Source: Crocinitomicaceae bacterium (GTDB taxonomy: Bacteria; Bacteroidota; Bacteroidia; Flavobacteriales_D; Parvicellaceae). Taken from it: a stretch of 37,541 bases of DNA. Both the position numbers and the translations under genes were made by a program. Each line of letters begins with the position of its first letter. Positions within the stretch are counted from its first letter, which is position 1. The stretch spans positions 43,710 through 81,250 of the forward strand of contig PAST01000008.1 in the NCBI GenBank assembly GCA_002713405.1, in the 5' to 3' direction. Positions 9,956-18,813 of the stretch are shown here, one piece after another. Below the pieces are notes generated by a model. It saw only the letters and a list, made by a program, of their open reading frames with translations, did no database searches and was not told the origin of the DNA.

Positions 9956-11287
9956 CTAAAATTTAATATTCCATTTTGAAATGTTAGGACAACCTCTATA
10001 CAATTCTTCGATTTTAATATACGTATTTTTTGCTGTTTTAGTTACCCATTTATCCATTTCATTTATTTGTTTTTGATTAACTGCGTATTTTTGAATGTAA
10101 CTGTAGTCGTCATTTAAGTTTGCTAGGTGTGGTTTTGTTTGGTCTACTAATTTTAAAATTCTATATCCAATATTCCCTTTCTCATCTTCATAATAAAGGG
10201 GTTCTGAATATTCTCCAATCTCTAAATTGTTAATTCCAATAAATAAAGATTTTTCTAAATTCTTCATATCCCAATACATATCACCGGTGGATTGATTAAA
10301 TATTATCCCTCCATCAATGGGATTAGTAGAATTTTGAAATATTGCATTTTCCCAAGATGTTCTTTCATTCTTCAATTCTGTTAAAATTGAGTCACATTTA
10401 ACTTTTAAATCTGCTAATGCGTTTTCACTTATTTCATTTTTAATAAGAACATGTGAACCATAATATTGTTCACCTCTACGTTTTTCTATTTTTAAAATAT
10501 GAAATCCAAATGGGCTTTCAAATACATCTGAAATTGTATTTAAAGGAATTGAATAGGCAATTGCATCAAATTCTGGGACAAAATCACCCCTGTTTACCCA
10601 GCCAAAATTCCCTCCATTAGATTTAGATCCAGGATCGTCTGAATAAAACTCTGCAGCAACAGAAAAAGATATTTCGTTAGATAATATTCTTCTTTTAATG
10701 TTTTGAAGTTTTTTTTTGGTAGATGTCTTTTGGGTGTAATTAATTTTTGGAGCCATTACTAATTGAGAAATTTTGACTTTGCTGTTGATATATGGTATAC
10801 TGTCTACAGGGATATTATTGAAAAATTTTTGAACTTCGCTTGGTGAAGCAACCACACTTCCTGTTATTTCTTGTTGCATTTTTTGAGCTTTCATTTTATC
10901 TTCAATTTGCTCAAAGAACTCTTCTTTTATCTCTTCAATAGATTTTCCGTAAAATTCTTCGAGAGCCTCTGTACCTCCAACTTGTGCTGAGAAATATTGT
11001 ATTCTTTGGTTTAACTCAACTTTAACCATATCTTCTGTAACTTCAATACTGTCAATTTCTGCTTGATGAATAAGTAGTTTCTGAATCATAAATTCATCCA
11101 TTAAATAACAATCTATATTTTCTTCAATTTCCACCCCTTGTTGAATAATTTGAAGCTTTTGACCTTGGATTTCAGAATAAAGAATTGGCTTTTCTCCAAC
11201 AATTGCAATTACTTGATCTATAATTTCTTGACCAAAGGATAATTGAAAAGAAATATTGAAAAGAAATATTATGATTATTTTTTTCAT
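9956..11287 (-). CDS. SurA-like periplasmic peptidyl-prolyl isomerase/chaperone
   Basis: This 443-residue protein has a signal peptide at residues 1-19 (cleavage near SFGQ). Residues 22-150 are a SurA-type helical chaperone segment that begins with IDQVIAIVGEKPILYSEI, the usual SurA N-terminal motif. A parvulin domain lies at about 168-268: FYSDDPGSKSNGGNFGW, then GDFVPEF, then FGFHILKI. A second, degenerate parvulin-like region follows to about residue 385. SurA proteins escort unfolded outer-membrane proteins through the periplasm; this is the best SurA counterpart in the window. Its ATG overlaps the stop of the upstream 284 aa gene by one base (TAATG), implying translational coupling in the guaB cluster. 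Whether it still isomerises proline bonds cannot be told. The gene symbol is left blank because several SurA-like paralogues occur side by side. Confidence 0.85.
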   Translation of the reverse strand: MKKIIIIFLFNISFQLSFGQEIIDQVIAIVGEKPILYSEIQGQKLQIIQQGVEIEENIDCYLMDEFMIQKLLIHQAEIDSIEVTEDMVKVELNQRIQYFSAQVGGTEALEEFYGKSIEEIKEEFFEQIEDKMKAQKMQQEITGSVVASPSEVQKFFNNIPVDSIPYINSKVKISQLVMAPKINYTQKTSTKKKLQNIKRRILSNEISFSVAAEFYSDDPGSKSNGGNFGWVNRGDFVPEFDAIAYSIPLNTISDVFESPFGFHILKIEKRRGEQYYGSHVLIKNEISENALADLKVKCDSILTELKNERTSWENAIFQNSTNPIDGGIIFNQSTGDMYWDMKNLEKSLFIGINNLEIGEYSEPLYYEDEKGNIGYRILKLVDQTKPHLANLNDDYSYIQKYAVNQKQINEMDKWVTKTAKNTYIKIEELYRGCPNISKWNIKF

Positions 11288-12141
11288 TATTTAATTTTTT
11301 CTATTAAGTTGTTTTTAATTCCGTCGTTATAAATATCTTGTCTTAGTTTTTTTCTTAAACTCTTTGCTCTTTGATTAAGAATTATACTTTTTATTTTATT
11401 TTCTTCAAAACTTAATGGAGATGTCCCGTTTTTAATGATAAAATCATACACATTAACAAAATAAATATAATTTTGAAATTCTAAAACAACCTTCTTTTTT
11501 TTCTTAATAAATTCAATTTTGGAATACTTTTCTAAATTAGGTATTTGTTTCATTAAGTCATCAAAAAGCACCCATTCATCTGGACTATAATAAAGAGTAA
11601 CTTCCTCATTTTGACCAATTTTCATTATTTCATCGATCATATCTTCATTCCTTAAGTAGTAATTTTTATTAATTTCTCTTACTAATTTTGATTTTTTTGG
11701 AACTTTTAAATACATACACTTTACTGCGTAATCATTTAATACAAAATCATCTAAATGGTTTTCATAATAATTGCTTATTTGGGACTTACTTATTGAAGTG
11801 TCTAATCTTTTATTGATATAAAACTGCTCAAACTCATAGGAAATAAGAGACATTTTATATTTATTTATTTTCTTTTCAACTTTTTGAACTTCCAGAGGAA
11901 TCATTTCTTCGGATTTGTCCATAATCATTTGGTTAACCAACCATTTATGAATATAATTATTCGCAAAAATTGTGCTATCTGTTTGATTTAAGGTTATTGG
12001 AATCTCATTTATAATATCAGATTTATTTAAATAAATATCCTTAAATCTAGCTAAGTTATTTTCATTGTAGTCACTTTGACAAGAAACGGAAAGTAAGATT
12101 ATCCAAAAATAAATAAAATGTGTCTTTAATAAATTAGTCAA
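11287..12141 (-). CDS. SurA-like lipoprotein without a recognisable parvulin domain
   Basis: This is a 284-residue predicted lipoprotein with an N-terminal hydrophobic segment and lipobox SVSC at about residues 18-21. The body is charged and helical, and its layout resembles the helical chaperone part of SurA-like proteins. I see no GGxxG or FGyHI motifs of parvulin, so it is probably a chaperone-type relative rather than an isomerase. The start is a TTG at 12141; no ATG occurs before the lipobox, and an in-frame stop lies two codons upstream, so TTG is the only sensible start. It begins 3 nt after the 647 aa parvulin gene and overlaps the next gene by one base. Position between two SurA/parvulin genes supports a joint role in outer-membrane protein handling. 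The function is inferred from context and weak resemblance. Confidence 0.7.
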   Translation of the reverse strand: MTNLLKTHFIYFWIILLSVSCQSDYNENNLARFKDIYLNKSDIINEIPITLNQTDSTIFANNYIHKWLVNQMIMDKSEEMIPLEVQKVEKKINKYKMSLISYEFEQFYINKRLDTSISKSQISNYYENHLDDFVLNDYAVKCMYLKVPKKSKLVREINKNYYLRNEDMIDEIMKIGQNEEVTLYYSPDEWVLFDDLMKQIPNLEKYSKIEFIKKKKKVVLEFQNYIYFVNVYDFIIKNGTSPLSFEENKIKSIILNQRAKSLRKKLRQDIYNDGIKNNLIEKIK

Positions 12142-12144
12142 ATA

Positions 12145-14088
12145 CTAAGGTTTTTGTTTAATACTGTAAAGGGTCTCGAAGTTTATATAAATGTTATGTT
12201 TATTTTTAAGAACAGAAAGCCACTGATTTTCTAAATAATTCTGATATGCTGAAACAATAATGCCTTCAGCCTCTTTAAGCTCCTTATTTCTTTGTGGTAA
12301 TTTATCTTCTACAAAAATAAGTACCCATTTTCCTTGGTTGTTAAATGGGCCATTAAAGCCTTTTTCTAAATCGTCAAAAGCTAAATTATATTTATTAAAA
12401 TCATCTATTATTTTGTTTTCATATTTTAAGTTAAAAAGATTGTCAGTATTCAGAATTGACATAATAGAATCGTTGTTAAGCGATTTTTTCAATTTCAATG
12501 ATTTAACTTTATTGATGGTTTTTTTAGATTCTGAGGTAAATAATGTTCCGCTAATTCTGTCAGGCCATTTCCATGTGTCTTTATTTAATCTATAAAATTC
12601 TTTTAAACCAGTTGTGTCTTTTATAGCTTTTGTCCAAATATTTTGATCAGAAATCTCAAAAAGTAAAATGCCATCTCGATACTCTTTCATCAAAGCTTTA
12701 AAATCAGGATGTTTGGTTTCAAGTTGGGTTTTTTCAAAATCAATTAAATTTTGATTTATAAACTTTATGAATTGTTGTTTTATTAAGTTTTCTTCAATTT
12801 TGTCTTTTAAAGTAAGTTTTGATTTCGCTAGATATTTAATAAAATCAAAGTTGGTGAAGGAAACATTTGAAAAAGTTAAAATTGTATTATTTATATTTTT
12901 TAATTTCTTATTGGATTCAATATTTTCATAATCAAAGTTTTTACTTTTTAGAATTCCGACTAATTCTTTCATGTTAAGCATGTTTTTTAATTGGTACTCA
13001 ATTTTTAATTTATTAATAAAAGATGATTTTGTTTTTTGAGCCCTAGCATCTTTTTGAATTTTATTTTTTAGGACATAACTCATTGATTTTAAGTCGCCTA
13101 TTGGTTCATAACTAAGCCTTTTTACTATATGCCAACCATTAGGAGTTTTAAATGGTTTTGAGTATTGACCATCAGTTTTTAGTGAAAAAACCGCTTCCTC
13201 AAATTCTGGATAAAAATTTCCACCTGAATTTATCCATCCTATTTCTCCTCCGTTTTTAGCTGATTTTCTGTCTTCTGAGAATTGAATAGCTAGTTCTTCA
13301 AAAGTTTTGGTTTTTTCAACCAAATCCTTGTATATGGAATTTATTTTTTCCTCAGAAAGGTTATTTTCGTTTTTTAAACTTGTAGTAATCATTATATGAC
13401 TTGTCTTTACTTTTCCCTTAGCTTTTCTTATAGAATTTGGTTTAACTATGTGGTATCCATATTTGGTTCTTACAATCTCAGAAACTTTTCCAACAGGTGT
13501 TTCATAGGCTGCACATTCAAATGAATACAACATTTTAAATGCATTAAAATATCCTAGGTTTCCTTTGCTTGATCTTGCATAAGGGTCTTCGGATAACTCT
13601 TCAGCAACTTCTTCAAAACCCATATTTCCTGAAATAATTTTATTTTTAATATCTAATATTTTATTGAATGCTTTTAATGTGTCTTCTGAAGATGGATTTG
13701 GTCCAAGTTTAGTCATTATGTGACTAGCATTAACTTCATTAATTGTTCTGTAATATGCTTCATTAATTAAATCTTCATTTATTGAAGTATCTATTAAATA
13801 GGGTTTTTCTAATTGAATTCTATATCCACTTAGTTCATCAATGAATTTCTTTGTGGTATCTAATCCTAACTCTTCAGCAGCTATTACTTTAAGTTTAAAG
13901 TTGATAAATAGCTGAATATATTCATCTAAATCTTCTTTAGTAGCAATTTTTTCTTTTTTATTTTTCCAATAAATTTGTTCAAATTCTGTTTTGCTAACTG
14001 TTTGATTATCAATTTTTAAAATAGTATTATCCTGTCCAAAAAATGTTGCATAACAAAATATAATTCCAATTGTTTTGATTAGTTTCAT
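12145..14088 (-). CDS. Periplasmic peptidyl-prolyl isomerase with two parvulin domains
   Basis: This 647-residue exported protein has a short signal peptide at residues 1-18 (CYATFFGQ). Two parvulin domains follow. The first is at about 119-217, with ASHIM, DPYARSSKGNLGYF and KYGYHIVK. The second is at about 227-323, with TSHIM, FSEDRKSAKNGGEIGW, FYPEFEEAVF and NGWHIVK. The remaining 320 residues are lysine-rich and helical, with no domain I recognise. Such proteins are periplasmic folding factors in Bacteroidota and resemble PpiD/SurA functionally. The gene lies 16 nt downstream of guaB and 3 nt upstream of the SurA-like lipoprotein gene, so it is likely in one transcript with both. Both domains keep the core motifs, so isomerase activity is plausible. 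Confidence 0.85.
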   Translation of the reverse strand: MKLIKTIGIIFCYATFFGQDNTILKIDNQTVSKTEFEQIYWKNKKEKIATKEDLDEYIQLFINFKLKVIAAEELGLDTTKKFIDELSGYRIQLEKPYLIDTSINEDLINEAYYRTINEVNASHIMTKLGPNPSSEDTLKAFNKILDIKNKIISGNMGFEEVAEELSEDPYARSSKGNLGYFNAFKMLYSFECAAYETPVGKVSEIVRTKYGYHIVKPNSIRKAKGKVKTSHIMITTSLKNENNLSEEKINSIYKDLVEKTKTFEELAIQFSEDRKSAKNGGEIGWINSGGNFYPEFEEAVFSLKTDGQYSKPFKTPNGWHIVKRLSYEPIGDLKSMSYVLKNKIQKDARAQKTKSSFINKLKIEYQLKNMLNMKELVGILKSKNFDYENIESNKKLKNINNTILTFSNVSFTNFDFIKYLAKSKLTLKDKIEENLIKQQFIKFINQNLIDFEKTQLETKHPDFKALMKEYRDGILLFEISDQNIWTKAIKDTTGLKEFYRLNKDTWKWPDRISGTLFTSESKKTINKVKSLKLKKSLNNDSIMSILNTDNLFNLKYENKIIDDFNKYNLAFDDLEKGFNGPFNNQGKWVLIFVEDKLPQRNKELKEAEGIIVSAYQNYLENQWLSVLKNKHNIYINFETLYSIKQKP

Positions 14089-14104
14089 TTATTAAATTAT
14101 TTAT

Positions 14105-15577
14105 TTATCTTAAATTATAGTTTGGTGATTCTCTAGTTATAGTCACATCGTGAGGATGACTTTCCACCATTCCAGAGCTAGTTATTTTAATAAATTTTGC
14201 TCCCATTAAGTTTTCTATATTTTTTGCACCACAATATCCCATTCCTGCTCTAAGACCACCAATTAATTGATGCATTACTTCTTTTAAAGAACCTTTAAAT
14301 GGAACTCTAGCAGAAATACCTTCTGGAACTAACTTTTTGATGTCATTTTCATATTCTTGAAAATATCTGTCTTTAGAACCTTTTTGCATCGCTTCAATAG
14401 AACCCATTCCTCTATAAGTTTTGAATTTTCTTCCTTCAAAGATTATAGTTTCACCTGGGGATTCTTGCGTTCCAGCAAACATTGAACCCATCATAACACT
14501 AGATGCTCCAGCAGCAATTGCTTTAGGAATATCTCCTGTAAACCTTATTCCTCCGTCAGCAATTATGGGGACTGATGAATCTTCAAGGGCTTTTTTAACA
14601 TTCATAATGGCTGAAAGTTGAGGGAAACCAACACCAGCAATAATTCTTGTTGTACAAATTGATCCTGGTCCGATTCCTACCTTTATAGCATCAGCTCCTG
14701 CATGAACAAGATCTAATGCTGCCTCTCCAGTAGCAATATTGCCCACCACAACATCTAGTTTCGGATATTCTTTTTTAACTTCTTTTAATAAACTAATAAC
14801 CCCTTTTGAATGCCCATGGGCAGTATCAATAACTATTGCATCAACACTTGATTTTACCAAAGCTTCAATTCTTTCAAAGGTATCTTTGGATACTCCTACA
14901 GCAGCAGCAACCCTTAATCTACCAAATTCATCCTTACAGCTATTTGGATGTTGCTTTACTTTGATAATGTCTTTAAATGTTATAAGACCTACTAAAAAAT
15001 CATTTTCATCAATTACCGGTAATTTTTCAATTTTATGATTTTGAAGAATATTCTCTGCTTTTATTAAATCAACATCTTCTTTTGCAGTAACTAGATTTTC
15101 TTTAGTCATTACATCCGCAATCTTCTTATTCAACTTTTTTTCGAATCTTAAATCTCTGTTTGTTACAATACCTTTTAACTTTCTCTCCTTATTTATAACT
15201 GGAATTCCTCCAATTTTGTTTTCAGCCATTAATCTTAAAGCATCACCAACCAAAGCTTCTTCATTTAGTGTAATAGGGTCTAATATCATTCCACTTTCTG
15301 ATCTTTTAACTTTTCTAACTTCATTAGCCTGCCTTTCAATTGACATATTTTTATGTATTACTCCAATTCCACCTTGTTGGGCAATAGAAATGGCTAGATC
15401 ATGCTCTGTAACTGTGTCCATAGCAGCAGAAATGATAGGAGTATTTATGATTATATTTCTGGTGAATTTAGTTCCTAAATTCACTTCATGAGGTAGATTT
15501 TCAGAGTAAGCAGGTACCAATAGTACGTCGTCAAAAGTCAATCCTTCTCCAATAAATTTTTCTTTATTATCTAGCAT
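14105..15577 (-). CDS. guaB: Inosine-5'-monophosphate dehydrogenase
   Basis: IMPDH oxidises IMP to XMP with NAD+, the committed step of GMP synthesis, in the cytoplasm. The 490-residue protein starts [20 protein letters not shown], the standard IMPDH N-terminus. The in-frame codons upstream to 15598 look non-coding, so I chose the ATG at 15577. Two CBS domains occupy about residues 90-215 (for example KIGGIPV and KIEKLPV). The catalytic loop [11 protein letters not shown] places the active-site cysteine at residue 308. The phosphate-binding [10 protein letters not shown] and flap [10 protein letters not shown] segments are present. Length matches the family. It is the first gene of a minus-strand cluster with three SurA/parvulin genes 16 nt downstream, and a -7 box lies just upstream. 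Confidence 0.98.
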   Translation of the reverse strand: MLDNKEKFIGEGLTFDDVLLVPAYSENLPHEVNLGTKFTRNIIINTPIISAAMDTVTEHDLAISIAQQGGIGVIHKNMSIERQANEVRKVKRSESGMILDPITLNEEALVGDALRLMAENKIGGIPVINKERKLKGIVTNRDLRFEKKLNKKIADVMTKENLVTAKEDVDLIKAENILQNHKIEKLPVIDENDFLVGLITFKDIIKVKQHPNSCKDEFGRLRVAAAVGVSKDTFERIEALVKSSVDAIVIDTAHGHSKGVISLLKEVKKEYPKLDVVVGNIATGEAALDLVHAGADAIKVGIGPGSICTTRIIAGVGFPQLSAIMNVKKALEDSSVPIIADGGIRFTGDIPKAIAAGASSVMMGSMFAGTQESPGETIIFEGRKFKTYRGMGSIEAMQKGSKDRYFQEYENDIKKLVPEGISARVPFKGSLKEVMHQLIGGLRAGMGYCGAKNIENLMGAKFIKITSSGMVESHPHDVTITRESPNYNLR

Positions 15578-15595
15578 AAAAAAATAAAACTTTTG

Positions 15596-15627
15596 CAAAT
15601 TTAGAAAAATACTTCTATGTGAAAGAA
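15596..15627 (-). promoter_or_regulatory. Probable guaB promoter
   Basis: Read on the minus strand, 15603-15596 is TAAATTTG, a full match to the Bacteroidota -7 element TAnnTTTG. An imperfect TTTC lies at 15624-15621, about 17 nt upstream, where TTTG is expected. Transcription would start near 15590, leaving a leader of about 13 nt before the ATG at 15577. This also supports that start over the upstream one. Confidence 0.4.
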
Positions 15628-15673
15628 ACCAGAGTTGTATTTAAGGCATATTTAACATTAAAAAAAAATCTCA

Positions 15674-17332
15674 TTAATAATTATAGACATTTTCACCATC
15701 AATTATAGTATAGATAACTTTTGTTTTTAAAATTTCATTTTCCTCTTGGCTTAATATCTCTGTATTTAAAACCACCATATCTGCAGACTTTCCAATTTCC
15801 AAGCTGCCTTTTTCATTTTCCTCGAAATTTGCAAGTGCAGCCCATATAGTCATTCCCTTGAGAGCGTTAATTCTGCTTAAAGATTCATTTTTTTGGAATC
15901 CACTTAAAGGTTTTCCCATATTATTTTTTCTAAAAACCGCAGCATAAAACGTGTAAATCGGGTTGATTTTTTCAACTGGAAAATCAGTTCCAAGAGCAAT
16001 TAAAAAATTTTGTTCCAAAAGTGACTGGTATTGATAACATTCTTTTAATCTTTTCTTTCCAAGTCTTAGTTCAGCCCATGAATAATCAGAAGTAGCATGG
16101 GTAGGTTGAACGGATGGTATTATATTAAATTCATTGAAAAAGTGAATGTCATCTGGATGGATGCATTGAACATGTTCTACTCTCCATCTTAGATCATTAG
16201 AGGATTGTAAAATTTTAGCGTAGGATTTTAGAACTGTTCTGTTGGTCGAGTCTCCGATTGCATGGGTACAAGCTTGGAAGCCTAATTCTTTAATTTTAGC
16301 AAGTTTTTCTTCATAAACTTTTTGATTTTGCAATAGCATCCCGTAATTTGTCTTCTGATCAGAATAAGGCTTTAAAAGACAAGCTCCTCTAGAACCTAAA
16401 GATCCGTCTGCAAAAAACTTGAAAGAGCGAACATTTAATTTATTTGTTTTAAAAGGCTCTGCTAAAGTATCTAAGAAGTACTTGAAATTATTCTCATTAT
16501 CTGTAAGCATTGCAAAAACTTTTATTTTTAATTCATTAGATGAGTGGAGTTTGTCAATAAGTTCTATATCTTCTTTATTGAGTCCTGCAATATCAACTGT
16601 AGTTAAACCAAGTGATATACAATCTTCTTGTGCTTTAATTAATGCCTTCTTTTTAGACGATTCGTCTGGTTTCGGAATTTTTTCCAAAATCAAATTCATT
16701 GCATTGTCAACAAATAATCCAGTGATTTTTTTATCAATTTTTTCAATATACCCTCCTTCAATAGTTGTATCTAATGCAATTTTAGCTGTTTTAATAGCCA
16801 TTTCATTTGCCATAATAACATGTCCATCTATTCTATTAAGAACAATATTTAAATCTTTAAAATGCTCATTCAATAGATCGTTATTTGGCCAGTTTTTATC
16901 TTTCCATTGGTTTTGATCCCAACCGTATCCAACTAGCCAATTTTTATTTTGTTTGTCAATATTTTTTTTGAGAATATCAATTATTTCTTGAAAAGATTTG
17001 GCACTTGAAACATCCACCATTCCTTGCTGAAGACCATAGCCTAGAAAGTGACAATGAGCGTCTATAAATCCAGGATATGCAAATAAGCCCTTTAAATCTA
17101 TAGTTTTATTGGAGGAATATTTATTTAATATTTGATTGTTTTTTCCAAGATCTAGAATTTCCCCATTTTTTATCCCTATTGCCTCATAAACGTTGTAATT
17201 ATCATCCATAGAGAAAATAGTACCATTGTGATAGATGATGTCTACTTCAATTTTTTCTTTGCATGCTACTAAAAAAAATAGTGCAACAATTACAGCTATT
17301 CTATTTAGTTGGATGTTTTTTAAATTGATCAT
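15674..17332 (-). CDS. YtcJ-type amidohydrolase lipoprotein
   Basis: This 552-residue predicted lipoprotein has a hydrophobic signal and lipobox LVAC at residues 21-24. The rest is an amidohydrolase of the Amidohydro_3/YtcJ group. Metal-binding DAHCH has histidines 93 and 95. Other family marks are GWDQNQW, RIDGHVIMAN, FADGSLGSRGA, ACTHAIGD, WRVEHVQ and LGTDFPVE near the C-terminus, and SADMVVL close to the end. Enzymes of this group hydrolyse amide bonds of varied substrates; the substrate here cannot be read from sequence. Lipid anchoring puts it in the periplasm or on the outer membrane. Its first 32 nt overlap the end of the upstream membrane-protein gene, so the two are probably co-transcribed. 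Confidence 0.9.
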   Translation of the reverse strand: MINLKNIQLNRIAVIVALFFLVACKEKIEVDIIYHNGTIFSMDDNYNVYEAIGIKNGEILDLGKNNQILNKYSSNKTIDLKGLFAYPGFIDAHCHFLGYGLQQGMVDVSSAKSFQEIIDILKKNIDKQNKNWLVGYGWDQNQWKDKNWPNNDLLNEHFKDLNIVLNRIDGHVIMANEMAIKTAKIALDTTIEGGYIEKIDKKITGLFVDNAMNLILEKIPKPDESSKKKALIKAQEDCISLGLTTVDIAGLNKEDIELIDKLHSSNELKIKVFAMLTDNENNFKYFLDTLAEPFKTNKLNVRSFKFFADGSLGSRGACLLKPYSDQKTNYGMLLQNQKVYEEKLAKIKELGFQACTHAIGDSTNRTVLKSYAKILQSSNDLRWRVEHVQCIHPDDIHFFNEFNIIPSVQPTHATSDYSWAELRLGKKRLKECYQYQSLLEQNFLIALGTDFPVEKINPIYTFYAAVFRKNNMGKPLSGFQKNESLSRINALKGMTIWAALANFEENEKGSLEIGKSADMVVLNTEILSQEENEILKTKVIYTIIDGENVYNY

Positions 17333-18479
17333 ACATTAAATTTATTACAATTATTAAAAATAAAAGCCCAGGCACTTTATATCTAACAAGCGCACCAATA
17401 ACTGGTGTAGAAATACCAATTAATATAAAAAGCATAGTAATGAAAAATAAAGAGTTCCATAAGATATTTTTAACATCTTGATTTATTTTAATTTTTAAAA
17501 AAATCATTTTAAAAAATAGGTATGCAATCATTAAATACAACAATAAGTTTTCTATTAATGGGAAAAGCTGTAATAAATTATTGATATTATTTGGGAAAGG
17601 TCTAAAAAAACCATTGACTACTCCCTTTGGAATTGCTTTAAGTAATGAAGTTATACTTGGTTCAATTGGAGTTATTTTATAAGCACTTCCAGTATCAAAT
17701 AATTCGCTTAAAGTTATAAAATCATTCTGCTTTTGAGAAAGAATCTTTAATGGATTATAGTTGTTATTCATTTTTCCCAATGCAAAGATAATAACAGCCA
17801 TAATTACACAAATTGTAAATATTATTCTTGGGGGTTTTAATTTTGTTTTTTCTGAAATTATATAGGAAATCAAAGCTGGAAAAACGCAAATAAAAATATA
17901 AAATTTAACCTTAAAAATAATTAATATTGCTACTATAAATGAACTTATATTCGCCCATTTTCTTTTAGGTATTAGGGAATTAAGTATTAGGCCAAATGAG
18001 AAAATTATCATTGGTTCTTTTAATATTCCAGAGCTCCAAAGAAAAATACTTGGAAACAATACAATTGACCAAAATAAAAACTTTGGATATTTAAATTCAA
18101 ATTTTTTTATTAAACTTTTAAATATTAAAACCTCCCCAACAAAACCCATTAATATAAATGTGATGGAGTTAAAAAAATAATTCTTGAACCCTATTAAATT
18201 TAAAATTGCATTTATCTTAATTAAGAGTCTAGATTCATTCATTAATGAGTTTTTGTATGAAGTGTCCCAATTATTCATTTCCATGTAATAATTAAATGAA
18301 AAATATTCTCTATTAAAATCTAAGCCAAGGATGATTTTAAAAAAATCTATTGGATTTTTAAAAAAAGAATGATAAAGCACTAGGCTATCATCATAATATT
18401 TGAAAATGTCTGCAGTATGTCTTTGAGTATAATATTGAGTATAGATATAATATAGAATTAACCCACCAGAAAGTTTCAC
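17301..18479 (-). CDS. Polytopic membrane protein, possible polysaccharide-polymerase or GT-C-like protein
   Basis: This 392-residue protein (from GTG at 18479) has about eight to ten membrane segments. A soluble loop near the N-terminus (residues 20-85) contains TADIFKYYDDS and is followed by FPSIFLWSSGILKEP. That layout recalls Bacteroidota membrane proteins annotated as EpsG-, Wzy- or glycosyltransferase-C-like, but I cannot assign a function with confidence. The start is doubtful. The frame stays open upstream to a stop at 18596-18594 and would add about 38 residues with a convincing membrane helix (LIYICLIIIAIF) and NISRNEI. Yet that stretch has no ATG, GTG or TTG. A non-standard ATT or CTG start, or a lost start codon, is possible. 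The 3' end overlaps the amidohydrolase gene by 32 nt. Confidence 0.7.
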   Translation of the reverse strand: MKLSGGLILYYIYTQYYTQRHTADIFKYYDDSLVLYHSFFKNPIDFFKIILGLDFNREYFSFNYYMEMNNWDTSYKNSLMNESRLLIKINAILNLIGFKNYFFNSITFILMGFVGEVLIFKSLIKKFEFKYPKFLFWSIVLFPSIFLWSSGILKEPMIIFSFGLILNSLIPKRKWANISSFIVAILIIFKVKFYIFICVFPALISYIISEKTKLKPPRIIFTICVIMAVIIFALGKMNNNYNPLKILSQKQNDFITLSELFDTGSAYKITPIEPSITSLLKAIPKGVVNGFFRPFPNNINNLLQLFPLIENLLLYLMIAYLFFKMIFLKIKINQDVKNILWNSLFFITMLFILIGISTPVIGALVRYKVPGLLFLIIVINLMYDQFKKHPTK

Positions 18480-18813
18480 GGCAAAAGCACTAATAATTTC
18501 ATTCCTAGAAATATTTTCAGAATTGAAAAATTTTAGTTTAAAAATTGCAATTATAATTAAGCAGATATAAATTAAAGGACTCAGTGTAATATCTTAGTTA
18601 ATCCAATTTAAAAAAAATAAGCAAACCATATATAATAGTATTTAATATTTATATTATGTTTAGAATCTTTACTACTATTTTTATTAAAAATATTTATCTA
18701 ATCTTTTGCTCTTAATTACAATAATTATAATCCTTAATATAATGTTAGTAAATCAATAAAATTTTGAGTGCTTCATTTCATTCTTTAATTATTTTTGTTG
18801 CTTATATTTTAAT
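18480..18813. other. Divergent intergenic region between the membrane-protein gene and purL
   Basis: This is the only stretch over 300 nt without an assigned gene. Bases 18480-18593 are open in frame with the minus-strand membrane protein and probably encode its N-terminus. The remaining 218 nt are very AT-rich and hold the candidate purL promoter near the right end. I see no RNA gene or strong hairpin in it. Confidence 0.6.
18764..18797 (+). promoter_or_regulatory. Probable purL promoter
   Basis: TTG at 18764-18766 is followed after 23 nt by TATTTTTG at 18790-18797, matching the Bacteroidota pattern TTG-N17-23-TAnnTTTG at the long end of the spacing range. Transcription would start near 18803, about 11 nt before the ATG at 18814. 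I see no purine riboswitch in the region. Confidence 0.4.

Noticed and set aside
12260-12595. A 111-codon open frame on the plus strand, opposite the parvulin gene
   Set aside because: It is antisense to the C-terminal part of the 647 aa gene, with no signal, domain or promoter of its own.
16419-16916. A 165-codon open frame on the plus strand, opposite the amidohydrolase gene
   Set aside because: It lies wholly antisense to a well-supported gene with family motifs, and its translation shows no recognisable domain; low-GC codon patterns on the other strand explain it.
18594-18640. Possible separate short leader peptide beginning ATG GTT TGC upstream of the 392 aa membrane protein
   Set aside because: It is only 11 codons, ends in frame with the following open stretch, and has no feature of an attenuator such as a stem-loop; kept only as part of the start-codon question.
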